Assembly (NCBI GenBank): GCA_002070505.1
Contig: MWDJ01000026.1
Coordinates: 1-45,778, forward strand
Reading direction: 5' to 3'
Length of the DNA: 45,778 nucleotides
DNA from: Bacteroidetes bacterium ADurb.Bin145
GTDB taxonomy: Bacteria > Bacteroidota > Bacteroidia > Bacteroidales > VadinHA17
This document shows positions 1-7,905 of the stretch, piece after piece. A program made the position numbers and the translations under genes. The notes below the pieces were generated by a model. That model was given only the letters and a program-made list of their open reading frames with translations. It was not told the origin of the DNA and ran no database searches. The number at the start of each line of letters is the position of its first letter. Position 1 is the stretch's first letter.

Positions 1-1
1 C

Positions 2-595
2 AATAACCAGATCCCTACATTTGAAAATAAAGCGGAAGCTCTTCACTATTTCCCGATGTTCAGGACATGGTTCGGACTGGTTGGCCTTTGCAAACTGCCG
101 TGGAACGATGTCGAACCTGAAAACAATGCTCAGACTGACGAACCGGCTAAGGTCCCCGAACATGTCGATAATTATGTAACAATATACAAAGCTGTAACAG
201 GGCGGGAGTTCAGCAAGGAAAGGCTTGTCGAAGACTCCGAAAGGGTATATAATTTCCAGAGGGTTTTCAATATAAGAAGAGGCTACGGAAAAAGGATCAA
301 CGACAGGCAGCCATACAGGGCAGCCGGGCCGGTGACAAAAGCTGAATATGAATCGCGTGCTGAGAGATATGACAGGCAATTAAAGGAATTGGTGGGAGTC
401 GATCCGGAAGGAATGACAACTGAGGAAAAAATGAAGATACTCAGGAAATACCGCGAGGACCAGTATGAAAAACTCCAGGATGCAGTGTACAAGAGAAGGG
501 GTTGGAACAGCAACGGTGTTCCAACAATTGAATTTCTCAGAAAAATAGGAATGGATTTCCCCGAAGTAATAGAAGTGGTTGAAAAATATCAATAA
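2..595 (+). CDS. aor: Aldehyde:ferredoxin oxidoreductase (tungsten), C-terminal part
   Basis: The reading frame is open from base 2, so this is the 3' end of a gene that starts outside the window; about 197 C-terminal residues are present. AOR enzymes oxidise aldehydes to acids with a tungsto-bispterin and a [4Fe-4S] cluster in the cytoplasm, reducing ferredoxin. Seen: a GLCK segment (codons near 86-97), which fits the C-terminal cysteine ligand of the cluster, and a tail with RGWNSNGVPT, typical of the last AOR domain. The family motif DxxGL(C/D) reads GLVGLC here, so the Asp is Gly. Next downstream are tungstate/molybdate uptake and molybdopterin genes, which supports a W or Mo enzyme. The exact substrate cannot be told from this fragment. 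Confidence 0.85.
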   Translation, partial: NNQIPTFENKAEALHYFPMFRTWFGLVGLCKLPWNDVEPENNAQTDEPAKVPEHVDNYVTIYKAVTGREFSKERLVEDSERVYNFQRVFNIRRGYGKRINDRQPYRAAGPVTKAEYESRAERYDRQLKELVGVDPEGMTTEEKMKILRKYREDQYEKLQDAVYKRRGWNSNGVPTIEFLRKIGMDFPEVIEVVEKYQ

Positions 596-600
596 ACAGG

Positions 601-620
601 CTGCAAAGCATAACTTGCAG
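601..620 (+). terminator. Small hairpin after the oxidoreductase gene
   Basis: A perfect 6-bp stem (CTGCAA / TTGCAG) with an 8-nt loop starts 6 bases after the oxidoreductase stop and is followed by a short T-rich stretch (GTCGTTTTG). It could be a weak terminator or an RNA-processing hairpin that separates the enzyme gene from the transporter genes. The U-tract is poor, so read-through is likely. Confidence 0.35.
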
Positions 621-653
621 GTCGTTTTGTACGTATAATAATATATAGGCTGT

Positions 654-1634
654 TTGAAGAGGTCTGCCATTCTGATTTTTTTAGCTGCCTGTTCACTCGC
701 GGGTTGCCTGTCCCGGACGAATAAAAGAACAGGAGAAATCATCATTTTCCATGCCGGCAGCCTTTCAGTACCTTTTAAAGAGATCGCTGATATCTATCAG
801 GAAAGGAATCCCGGCATCAGGATACTTTCTGAACCAGCCGGCAGCCTTGTCTGCGCCCGTAAAGTGACAGAACTGAAAAGACCCTGTGATATAGTTGCTT
901 CTTCAGATTATTTTGTCATCGATGAGCTGCTGATACCCGAATATGCATCGTGGGCAGTAAGCTTCGCAGCAAATGAACTGGTGATTGCTTATCAGCCAAA
1001 AGCAAAGTATTCAGATGAGATCACCTCTGAAAACTGGTACAATATTCTTATGAAGGATGATGTTATTTTCGGGAGGTCTGACCCTGATGCCGATCCATGT
1101 GGTTACAGAACGGTAATGCTCTTTAAACTTGCGGAGAAATATTACAACATTACCGGACTTGCTGAAAAAATTTTATCGAAGAACAGGGAATTCATTCGTC
1201 CGAAAGAGGTTGATCTTGTCGCTCTCATCGAATCAAATGCAATTGATTACATGTTCCAGTACAAATCGGTTGCAATACAACACAGACTGAATTATATATC
1301 ACTGCCATCTGAGATCAGCCTGGGCAACCCTGCTTATGACTCTTTGTACAGTTCTGTATCACTTGAAGTTACAGGAAGTACACCGGGAAGCAGGATAAAT
1401 GTCAAAGGCGGATTTATAAATTATAGTCTGACTGTTCTAAGGGACGCTCCCAATGAGGAGGCTGCTCTAGATTTTGTATCTTTCCTGCTCAGCCCGGATG
1501 GTATGGAGATATTCAGGAAGAACGGGCAGGAACCGTTAACGCATTTAATAAGTGAACAAACTGACCGGGTACCTGAAAAACTCAGGAAATACCTGGGATC
1601 AGTGAAAGAAGAACCTGCTGATGATAAAGAATAG
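654..1634 (+). CDS. wtpA: Tungstate/molybdate ABC transporter, substrate-binding lipoprotein
   Basis: Periplasmic oxyanion-binding protein that delivers tungstate or molybdate to the permease encoded next. The 326-residue protein starts at a TTG codon; this start keeps an intact lipoprotein signal with lipobox LAGC (Cys18), so it is preferred although TTG is unusual. The segment FHAGSLSVPF right after the signal is the anion-binding start seen in archaeal-type WtpA/ModA proteins, and a second binding-type stretch (DPDADPCGYRT, near residue 145) fits the same family. The stop overlaps the permease start by 14 bases, so the genes are co-translated. Choice between W and Mo cannot be made from sequence, but the AOR gene upstream favours tungstate. 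Confidence 0.88.
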   Translation: MKRSAILIFLAACSLAGCLSRTNKRTGEIIIFHAGSLSVPFKEIADIYQERNPGIRILSEPAGSLVCARKVTELKRPCDIVASSDYFVIDELLIPEYASWAVSFAANELVIAYQPKAKYSDEITSENWYNILMKDDVIFGRSDPDADPCGYRTVMLFKLAEKYYNITGLAEKILSKNREFIRPKEVDLVALIESNAIDYMFQYKSVAIQHRLNYISLPSEISLGNPAYDSLYSSVSLEVTGSTPGSRINVKGGFINYSLTVLRDAPNEEAALDFVSFLLSPDGMEIFRKNGQEPLTHLISEQTDRVPEKLRKYLGSVKEEPADDKE

Positions 1635-2430
1635 TCCTTTCAACTGGATACTGCTGATCCTCTCGTCGCTGGTGCTGCTCTTCATCCTGGCACCGCTCAC
1701 AGGCATGTTCCTCCATACCGAAGGATCCAAACTGCTTGAGACTGTCTCTGATAAGGATGTTCAGCATAGTATCTGGCTTACCCTCTGGGTCTCATTTACC
1801 GCGACCTTCTTTTTTGCCCTCGGAGCAGTGCCGCTTGCATGGGTGCTGGCAAGAAAGAAATTCCCTCTTAAAGGTTTAGTGCAGGGAATAATCGATCTTC
1901 CTGTAGTTCTGCCTCATACTGCGGCGGGAATTGCAGTGCTCGGATTCATCTCCCGCGATGGTTTTCTGGGTAAAGTAGCTGATTCTGTAGGCCTTACTTT
2001 TATCAACCGTCCGGCCGGAATTGCCCTTGCAATGGCATTTGTAAGCCTTCCTTTCCTTATTAACTCGGCACGTGACGGGTTTGCTGCTGTCCCCGAACGT
2101 CTTGAAAAAGCCGCACTGACACTAGGTGCGAGCCAGTCAAGAGTATTTTTCAGCATCTCACTCCCTCTTGCATGGCGTAATATAACATCAGGATTCGTCC
2201 TTATGTTTGCCAGGGGAATGAGCGAATTCGGAGCTGTTGTCATAATCGCCTATCACCCGATGATAGCACCCGTTATGATCTATGACAGGTTCACCTCTTT
2301 CGGACTTAAATACGCCAGGCCGGCTTCTGTAGTGTTCATTATAATTGCACTGGCAGTGTTCATAATACTCAGGCTGATCCCTGCAGGAAGAAATCATCTG
2401 AATTCCCGCCCGCATGCTGAAAATGATTGA
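1621..2430 (+). CDS. wtpB: Tungstate/molybdate ABC transporter, permease
   Basis: Inner-membrane permease of the binding-protein-dependent oxyanion importer. The 269-residue protein has five to six hydrophobic segments. Near residue 160 is the cytoplasmic coupling loop of binding-protein-dependent permeases (AALTLGASQSRVFFSISLPL, the EAA-loop pattern with its conserved Gly), which docks on the ATPase. It overlaps wtpA upstream by 14 bases and the ATPase gene downstream by 17 bases, a tight translational arrangement that supports one complex. ModB, WtpB and TupB permeases look alike; the assignment here rests on the neighbouring binding protein. Confidence 0.87.
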   Translation: MIKNSPFNWILLILSSLVLLFILAPLTGMFLHTEGSKLLETVSDKDVQHSIWLTLWVSFTATFFFALGAVPLAWVLARKKFPLKGLVQGIIDLPVVLPHTAAGIAVLGFISRDGFLGKVADSVGLTFINRPAGIALAMAFVSLPFLINSARDGFAAVPERLEKAALTLGASQSRVFFSISLPLAWRNITSGFVLMFARGMSEFGAVVIIAYHPMIAPVMIYDRFTSFGLKYARPASVVFIIIALAVFIILRLIPAGRNHLNSRPHAEND

Positions 2431-3481
2431 TGTCAATAAGAAGCTGGGCAATTTTGCTCTTTCAGGGATCAATCTCGAAATCCCTGAAGGTGAATATTTT
2501 GTTCTTCTCGGCAGGTCAGGTTCAGGTAAAACACAACTCCTGGAACTGATAGCCGGACTGTATGCCCCGGATTCAGGTGAGATCAGAATAGCAGGAAAGG
2601 ATGTCACAAGAACAAGGATACAGGACCGTAATATCGGACTTATGTTCCAGGATTTTGCTGTTTTTCCGAATATGACGGTATCAGGGAATATCTCTTTCCC
2701 CTTGCGCTGCAGGAAGTACAGTCATGCAGATATCAGTAGAATGGTGGCGGAGGCAGCAGAAAAGCTTAATATTGATCATCTCCTTGACCGTTTAACTAAT
2801 AATCTGTCATCAGGCGAGTTGCAGCGTGTAGCTCTCGCAAGGACACTAATAACATCTCCGAGGCTTCTTCTCCTTGATGAGCCAATGGCTTCAGTCGATG
2901 CAAGCCTGAAGGATGATATAAGAAGAATATTCAGGCAGCTGAACAGGGAGGGATTAACTATTTTACACGTGACCCACGATTACAGGGAGGCAATAAGCCT
3001 TGCTGCAAGAGTCGGGGTCCTTCATAACGGCCGCATAATTCAGGAAGGGAAACCCGGTGAGGTTTTCAGGCGGCCTGAGAATGAGTTTATTGCACGATAT
3101 GCCGGTATAAGGAATTTTTTCCGTGTAAAGCTATATGCTGAAGATGGTTCCTGGAATGCTGTAACAGGAAATAAGATGGTAATCAGTATCCCTCCCGACG
3201 AATACCCGGTGGAAGGACTTCTGGCTATAAGGAGCGAAGAAGTGAAAATTTTGAATATATTGTCAGCCGGGAATAGTCAGAAGAATATGTTCCGGGCTGT
3301 TGTAAGGGAAATCTACCCCTCCGAAACAGGGATGGAAATAATCCTTGATGCTGGCGAGATGATACACGCAGATATTACTATGAATGAATTTACGGAGTTA
3401 AATATCAAAGAGCTATCAGTAGTTTGGATAACCTTTTCTTCTGAGGCTCCGATAGTTTTCTCAGGAAAGGAACTGATATGA
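2414..3481 (+). CDS. wtpC: Tungstate/molybdate ABC transporter, ATPase
   Basis: ATP-hydrolysing subunit of the oxyanion importer, 355 residues. Seen: Walker A GRSGSGKT (residues 33-40), Q-loop MFQDF (near 77), signature LSSGE followed by LQRVALARTL (a variant of LSGGQ), Walker B LLLLDEP and switch His in HVTHD. The C-terminal part after about residue 235 matches in position the MOP/TOBE-like regulatory domain common in ModC and other importer ATPases, where bound oxyanion can shut transport. Start overlaps wtpB by 17 bases; the stop overlaps the moeA start by 4 bases (ATGA), tying uptake to cofactor assembly in one transcript. Confidence 0.88.
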   Translation: MLKMIDVNKKLGNFALSGINLEIPEGEYFVLLGRSGSGKTQLLELIAGLYAPDSGEIRIAGKDVTRTRIQDRNIGLMFQDFAVFPNMTVSGNISFPLRCRKYSHADISRMVAEAAEKLNIDHLLDRLTNNLSSGELQRVALARTLITSPRLLLLDEPMASVDASLKDDIRRIFRQLNREGLTILHVTHDYREAISLAARVGVLHNGRIIQEGKPGEVFRRPENEFIARYAGIRNFFRVKLYAEDGSWNAVTGNKMVISIPPDEYPVEGLLAIRSEEVKILNILSAGNSQKNMFRAVVREIYPSETGMEIILDAGEMIHADITMNEFTELNIKELSVVWITFSSEAPIVFSGKELI

Positions 3482-4653
3482 TAAGTTTTGAAGATGCCTT
3501 AAGCATTGTTATGGCTTCTGACAGGAGTGTCGGGACAGAGAAAATACCTTTTACCCGGGCTTTGGGCAGAGTAATTGCCTCTGATGCATTAAGTGATATC
3601 GATATGCCTTCCTTCGACAAATCCTCGATGGACGGATTTGCTGTGAGAAAAGCTGACATGCACCTTGATCTTGAAGTAATTGAGACCATCCCTGCAGGCA
3701 AATCCCCGAAAAAGAAAATCGGGAAGGGGCAATGTTCAAGGATCATGACAGGGGCAATGGTGCCGGAAGGGGCCGATCGTGTTGTTATGGTTGAGGATAC
3801 TGAAACTCTTTCCACCGGATTGATCAGGATAAAGAATCCATTCAGCAAGGATAATATATCTTTCAGGGGTGAGGATGTGAAAAAAGGAGATATAGTTCTC
3901 AGGCAGGGGCGAATGATCAAGCCGGAGGATATTGCTGTACTTGCTTCAACAGGTAATACATCGGTTGTTGTCAGCAGGATGCCCGAAATGGGGGTAATAA
4001 GCACAGGCAGCGAACTTATTGAACCGAATGCAATCCCTGCGGGCTCACAGGTAAGGGACAGTAATTCATACCAGCTTATGGCCCAGATTGAAAGAGCAGG
4101 TGCATCAGGGAAATACTATGGAATAGTAAAAGATGACGAAGAAGAAACTCTTTCAGTTGTAAGAAAAGCAATTGATGAGAATGATATAGTGATACTTACA
4201 GGAGGTGTATCTATGGGTGATTTTGACTTTGTTCCTTCCGTTTTTAGGAAGGCCGGGGTAAAAATTCAGTTCGACAGGATCGCTGTTCAGCCAGGTAAGC
4301 CTACAACATTTGGCATACATCCTGATGCCTTTGTCTTCGGACTGCCCGGAAACCCTGTGTCATCATTTATGCAGTTTGAATTGCTTGTAAGACCATTGAT
4401 ATACAAAATGATGGGATTCAACTGGAATCCACTCCCAATCAAACTGCCTCTCAGGGAAAAATACATAAGGAGGTCTTCGGAGAGAATGGGACTCATACCT
4501 GTTGCAATAACTGAAGATAATATGGTAGTTCCGGTTGAATTCCACGGCTCGGCGCATATTTCAGCAATCCCTTTTGCCGATGGAATAATCATGATCCCGG
4601 CCGGAAAGGATACTTTGGAGAAAGGAGAGTTTGTAAGTGTTAGACCGCTTTGA
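3478..4653 (+). CDS. moeA: Molybdopterin molybdenumtransferase
   Basis: Inserts molybdate (or tungstate) into adenylated molybdopterin, the last common step of Moco/Wco synthesis in the cytoplasm. The 391-residue length is that of bacterial MoeA. Seen: N-terminal SSMDGFAV, a motif typical of the family; the MPT-binding MoCF domain with LTGGVSMGDFDFV near residue 240; then QPGKPTTFG and FGLPGNPVSS, all standard MoeA signatures; a C-terminal beta-barrel domain IV. It overlaps the transporter ATPase by 4 bases and moaA by 17 bases. In organisms that use tungsten the same protein family serves Wco, so metal choice is not shown. Confidence 0.93.
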   Translation: MISFEDALSIVMASDRSVGTEKIPFTRALGRVIASDALSDIDMPSFDKSSMDGFAVRKADMHLDLEVIETIPAGKSPKKKIGKGQCSRIMTGAMVPEGADRVVMVEDTETLSTGLIRIKNPFSKDNISFRGEDVKKGDIVLRQGRMIKPEDIAVLASTGNTSVVVSRMPEMGVISTGSELIEPNAIPAGSQVRDSNSYQLMAQIERAGASGKYYGIVKDDEEETLSVVRKAIDENDIVILTGGVSMGDFDFVPSVFRKAGVKIQFDRIAVQPGKPTTFGIHPDAFVFGLPGNPVSSFMQFELLVRPLIYKMMGFNWNPLPIKLPLREKYIRRSSERMGLIPVAITEDNMVVPVEFHGSAHISAIPFADGIIMIPAGKDTLEKGEFVSVRPL

Positions 4654-5437
4654 CAGATCTATAGATTACCTGAGGTTATCAGTAACCGACAGGTGTAACC
4701 TGCGGTGCATTTATTGCATGCCGGCAGAAGGCGTTCCCCTGGTCAGACATAAGGATATCCTTACTTACAATGAGATAGCGGAATTCACAAGAATAGCTGT
4801 CGGGAAAGGCATTACGAAAGTAAGGATAACAGGGGGGGAACCTCTTGTCCGAAAGAATATTACTATACTTGTGAGGATGATTTCAGACATACCAGGCATC
4901 AGGGATCTCTCAATGACTACAAATGGAGTCCTTCTTAAGGAGCATGCTGTTGATCTGAAAGAAGCCGGTCTGCACAGGGTAAATGTCAGCCTTGATTCTG
5001 TTGATGAGGGAAGATTTACTGCTATCACAAGAGGAGGAAATGTCAAAGATGTGATTGAGGGTATCGATGCTGCAATCAATGCGGGGTTAACACCGGTGAA
5101 GATCAATTGTGTAATAAAAAATTCCACAGAAGAAAAAGATGCGCTGGAGGTTACTGAATTCTGCCATAGAAAGGGATTGGAAATAAGGTACATCCGTCAG
5201 ATGGATCTTGTAAAGGGTCATTTCTATCCTGTTGATGGCGGAGATGGAGGCAGATGTCAGTCATGCAACCGTTTGAGACTCACCGCAAATGGAATGCTGA
5301 AGCCATGCCTTTTCAGTGATATTGAAATAGATATCAGGAAAACCGGTTATGAGAAAGCTATTCTGGAAGCTATTCAGATGAAGCCTGAATGCGGAATAAG
5401 AAATCTGACCGGGAGTTTTTATAATATCGGAGGTTGA
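4637..5437 (+). CDS. moaA: GTP 3',8-cyclase, shortened form
   Basis: Radical-SAM enzyme that with MoaC converts GTP to cyclic pyranopterin monophosphate. Starts with GTG inside moeA. Seen: radical-SAM cysteines C20, C24, C27 (CNLRCIYC); GGEPL; the second cluster triad C207, C210, C224 in the CxxCNRLRLTANG pattern; and the conserved C-terminal Gly-Gly. At 266 residues it is clearly shorter than the usual roughly 325. The loss falls between the strand near residue 185 and the second cluster, where only about 20 residues remain. Both clusters and the GG tail are kept, so it is probably functional. Overlap with moeA and close spacing to moaC show an operon. Confidence 0.9.
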   Translation: MLDRFDRSIDYLRLSVTDRCNLRCIYCMPAEGVPLVRHKDILTYNEIAEFTRIAVGKGITKVRITGGEPLVRKNITILVRMISDIPGIRDLSMTTNGVLLKEHAVDLKEAGLHRVNVSLDSVDEGRFTAITRGGNVKDVIEGIDAAINAGLTPVKINCVIKNSTEEKDALEVTEFCHRKGLEIRYIRQMDLVKGHFYPVDGGDGGRCQSCNRLRLTANGMLKPCLFSDIEIDIRKTGYEKAILEAIQMKPECGIRNLTGSFYNIGG

Positions 5438-5439
5438 CA

Positions 5440-5886
5440 ATGAAAGAAACGACTCATATTGATAAAGACGGCAAAGCCCGTATGGCGGATGTCGGGGATA
5501 AGAAAGTCCAGACAAGGATCGCAAAGGCCCACGGTAGAATACGCCTTGCTCCTGATACTATTAAAATGATAGTCGAAAATCAGCTTAAGAAGGGTGATGT
5601 GCTGACTGTAGCACAGATTGCAGGTATCAATGCTGCCAAGGAGACCTCTGCACTTATACCGTTATGCCATAATATTGTTCTGGACAGTATACTTATAGAT
5701 CTGGTGCCTGAAAAGAACGGTATAGAAGCTTTCAGTGAGGTGAAATGCACCGGTAAAACCGGAGTTGAAATGGAAGCTCTCACTTCAGTCGCTGTTGCCT
5801 TGCTTACAGTTTATGATATGTGCAAGGCTGTTGATAAGTCCATGATCATAGAAAAGATTGAACTGACTGAAAAGAAAAAACTATGA
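5440..5886 (+). CDS. moaC: Cyclic pyranopterin monophosphate synthase
   Basis: Partner of MoaA: rearranges the 3',8-cyclo-GTP product into cPMP. Seen: THIDKDGKARMADV at the N-terminus (family pattern H-D-x-G-x-A-x-MVDV), then AAKETSALIPLCH and EMEALTSVAVALLTVYDM, the standard MoaC core. Length 148 residues from the ATG at 5440, which has GGAGG about 7 bases upstream; a TTG two codons earlier (5434) is open but less likely. The start lies 3 bases after the moaA stop, and the stop overlaps the next gene by 4 bases. No moaD, moaE or mobA is visible in the window, so those must lie elsewhere if present. Confidence 0.94.
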   Translation: MKETTHIDKDGKARMADVGDKKVQTRIAKAHGRIRLAPDTIKMIVENQLKKGDVLTVAQIAGINAAKETSALIPLCHNIVLDSILIDLVPEKNGIEAFSEVKCTGKTGVEMEALTSVAVALLTVYDMCKAVDKSMIIEKIELTEKKKL

Positions 5887-6398
5887 ATCTGCCAGATAAA
5901 TTTGAAGTTCTTGTAATAACGCTCAGCGACAGGGCATTCAGGGGTGAATACAGTGATCTGAGCGGTCCTGCAGTAAAAGAAAGGCTGAAAGAATTCTTCC
6001 GTTCAGAAGGATGGACCGCTGATTTTAAGATGGAACTTATTCCGGATGACGCCGTCAGGCTGAGGGATATTCTGGTGAACGCTTCAGAAAATTATAATAT
6101 CATAATAACAACAGGAGGGACAGGTATTGGTCCGAATGACATAACCACCGATACGGTGCGGCCTCTCTTATCGAAAGAAATCCCTGGGATCATGGAATAT
6201 ATAAGGATCAGATACGGTTCTGAAAAACCTAATGCCCTGCTTAGCAGGAGTATTGCAGGAATTATCGGGAAATCACTTATTTACACTTTGCCCGGATCAA
6301 TGAAAGCCGTTGATGAATATATGGATGAGATACTTAGAACCCTTAAGCATACGATCCTTATGCAGCATGGGGTCGATGCTCATGGGAAACATCAATAG
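5883..6398 (+). CDS. moaB: Molybdopterin adenylyltransferase (MogA/MoaB family)
   Basis: Adenylates molybdopterin so that MoeA can insert the metal. The 171-residue protein is a single MoCF-domain protein with TTGGTGIGPNDITTDTV (near residue 77) and LPGSMKAVDEYMDEIL near the end, both family hallmarks. It lies last in the W/Mo operon, overlapping moaC by 4 bases, and its 3' end overlaps the convergent plug-protein gene by 7 bases. MogA and MoaB cannot be told apart reliably by eye, so the symbol is a best guess. Confidence 0.88.
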   Translation: MNLPDKFEVLVITLSDRAFRGEYSDLSGPAVKERLKEFFRSEGWTADFKMELIPDDAVRLRDILVNASENYNIIITTGGTGIGPNDITTDTVRPLLSKEIPGIMEYIRIRYGSEKPNALLSRSIAGIIGKSLIYTLPGSMKAVDEYMDEILRTLKHTILMQHGVDAHGKHQ

Positions 6399-7681
6399 GA
6401 CAGGCGGTTGAGCGTGTTGGCGGAGCCGGTTGCTATCAGCCTGTCGTAACGGTCACCCGGGCCCCTGTAATAAACAAGTACCATATAGTCGTTCTCGGTC
6501 TCGTAATAGCTTCCTTCGAATTCCGTGGAAAGGAGAGGAGCTCCGGCTTTATCTTGCAGGGAATATTCATAATTGTACCAACCCTGTTTGAGAAGCATTG
6601 TACATTCAAATTTCCTTGTTATCTTGTTGAAATTCATTAAATTATCACTTCCGGCCGACCAGCCGTTCATACTTCCGGTCACATAGACTTTGTTACTTAC
6701 CGGTACATTAGTTGAATTCAACGTGAAGTAAACGTAAACATAATCTGCATCTATATCTGCTTCTTTACCCTGGCTGGTGGCGATATAGTATTTTCCGTTA
6801 AAATCCTGGTAATAAAAATATGGCTTAAGCCGCCTGCTCTCCGAAGGCTTAAGATAGAAATGATAGTTCGGGGGGATAAAGTCAATGCTTACAAGATTCT
6901 CTGAAAGATATTTAATGCTTCTGATGTCGAAATACCTGAATTCATTTCCGGCTACAAAGATGTTCTTGTCAGATAATGAATTGTATATAAGCTGACTGCC
7001 TCCTGATATTTCAGGCTGAAGGTTCTTTTTGGCATTATCCCATCTGCCGTTCTGAAGGATGAATGAGAAGATATTCCTTGCCGGATCGATAATGTTCAGT
7101 CCGGATATATTTACCGTGAAATCAATCTGCTGTCCTGCATTGTCAGCTGTTGTCATAAGAGGTCTGTGCATTTTGATATCGATCCTTGAATCATCTTCCG
7201 TAACTATGAAACGCTGTGTTAGAATCGGATTTTCCTGATCATCTGCCGGATAAACATAAAGGATATAATTGCCTGATCGTTTTAAACGTACCCGGTCGTT
7301 AGGAAAAAGCAGTTTGTAGTGGAAATAATCAACTGTTGTATTGAAAGAAGGCCTGAAATCCTCTATTGGGTTTTCGGGGAATCCTTCAAGGTACTCGTTT
7401 GTGAAAATATCTGATCTCTGCCAGTTTCTGTCGCAGTGGAAGAAGGTGTAATAATATGTCTCATTGTTATCATCAAGCAGATCAAAATGGAGTTCAAGTT
7501 TGTCTGTACCATTCAGTTTGAGCACCGGGTAGGAAAGATTCCACCCCTCCCTGTAAAGCTGAACGCTCTTGATACGCTTGTCGAAAACACCGTTTGAACT
7601 GTACAGTGAATCCCTGTCAATACCATGTAATTGAAATACAGATAACAGTATAAACGAAGTTATTGTCAGGATTCTCTGCAT
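6392..7681 (-). CDS. Type IX secretion system plug protein (DUF5103)
   Basis: A 429-residue secreted protein with an N-terminal hydrophobic signal (residues 1-20). Its start (SLYSSNGVFDKRIKSVQLY) and the later beta-rich repeats (HFDLLDDNNETYYYTFFHCD, then AGNEFRYFDIRS) match my recollection of the DUF5103 family, known as the plug that closes the SprA/Sov translocon of the type IX secretion system in Bacteroidota. A carbohydrate-binding-like end with MNGWSAGSDNLM is also visible. It is transcribed alone toward the molybdopterin operon, from a promoter divergent to the nqr operon. Role in secretion is known for the family and inferred here; no other T9SS gene is in the window. Confidence 0.78.
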   Translation of the reverse strand: MQRILTITSFILLSVFQLHGIDRDSLYSSNGVFDKRIKSVQLYREGWNLSYPVLKLNGTDKLELHFDLLDDNNETYYYTFFHCDRNWQRSDIFTNEYLEGFPENPIEDFRPSFNTTVDYFHYKLLFPNDRVRLKRSGNYILYVYPADDQENPILTQRFIVTEDDSRIDIKMHRPLMTTADNAGQQIDFTVNISGLNIIDPARNIFSFILQNGRWDNAKKNLQPEISGGSQLIYNSLSDKNIFVAGNEFRYFDIRSIKYLSENLVSIDFIPPNYHFYLKPSESRRLKPYFYYQDFNGKYYIATSQGKEADIDADYVYVYFTLNSTNVPVSNKVYVTGSMNGWSAGSDNLMNFNKITRKFECTMLLKQGWYNYEYSLQDKAGAPLLSTEFEGSYYETENDYMVLVYYRGPGDRYDRLIATGSANTLNRLSY

Positions 7682-7709
7682 AGGGATTGAATATCTGGAT
7701 AATTGTTAA

Positions 7710-7741
7710 CAAAAATAGTGCAAAATTGTTATTCTGGTCAA
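7710..7741 (-). promoter_or_regulatory. Bacteroidota-type promoter for the plug-protein gene
   Basis: On the minus strand, TTG (7741-7739), a 21-base spacer, and TATTTTTG (7717-7710) match the Bacteroidota sigma consensus TTTG / TAnnTTTG. The -7 element lies 28 bases before the start codon at 7681. Position and sequence both fit; no transcript data support it. Confidence 0.55.
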
Positions 7742-7750
7742 TACTCATGA

Positions 7751-7778
7751 TTGGATGTAATAACCTTTGTTATTTTTG
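7751..7778 (+). promoter_or_regulatory. Bacteroidota-type promoter for the nqr operon
   Basis: TTG at 7751-7753, a 17-base spacer, and TATTTTTG at 7771-7778 match TTTG / TAnnTTTG. It would give a leader of roughly 120 bases before nqrA. The same -7 octamer is used by the divergent plug-protein promoter, so the two face away from each other within 70 bp. Confidence 0.55.
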
Positions 7779-7837
7779 CAACTGATATCTTTTTTTATGC
7801 TTGCAACTTTGAGGAATCTGAATAACGGTATTTCTCT

Positions 7838-7859
7838 CCTCCGGATATTATCCTGGAGG
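7838..7859 (+). promoter_or_regulatory. Hairpin in the nqr leader
   Basis: A stem of CCTCC/GGAGG extended by GGAT/ATCC, with one bulged T and a 3-nt loop, lies in the predicted untranslated leader 47 bases before the nqrA start. It has no U-tract, so it is not a terminator. It may affect mRNA stability or be bound by a regulator; function unknown. Confidence 0.3.
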
Positions 7860-7905
7860 TCAATCATAATGAAAGATAAATCTGTCATAATTAACTATAA
7901 ATCAC

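Noticed and set aside
380-745. A 121-residue minus-strand frame across the AOR-wtpA junction
   Set aside because: It overlaps two well-supported plus-strand genes and has no recognisable domain.
2188-2607. A 139-residue minus-strand frame over wtpB/wtpC
   Set aside because: Antisense to the permease end and the Walker A region of the ATPase; no independent support.
3405-4004. A 199-residue open frame on the minus strand opposite moeA
   Set aside because: It lies wholly antisense to wtpC/moeA, which have all family motifs, and its product is a low-complexity Ser/Ile/Leu-rich chain.
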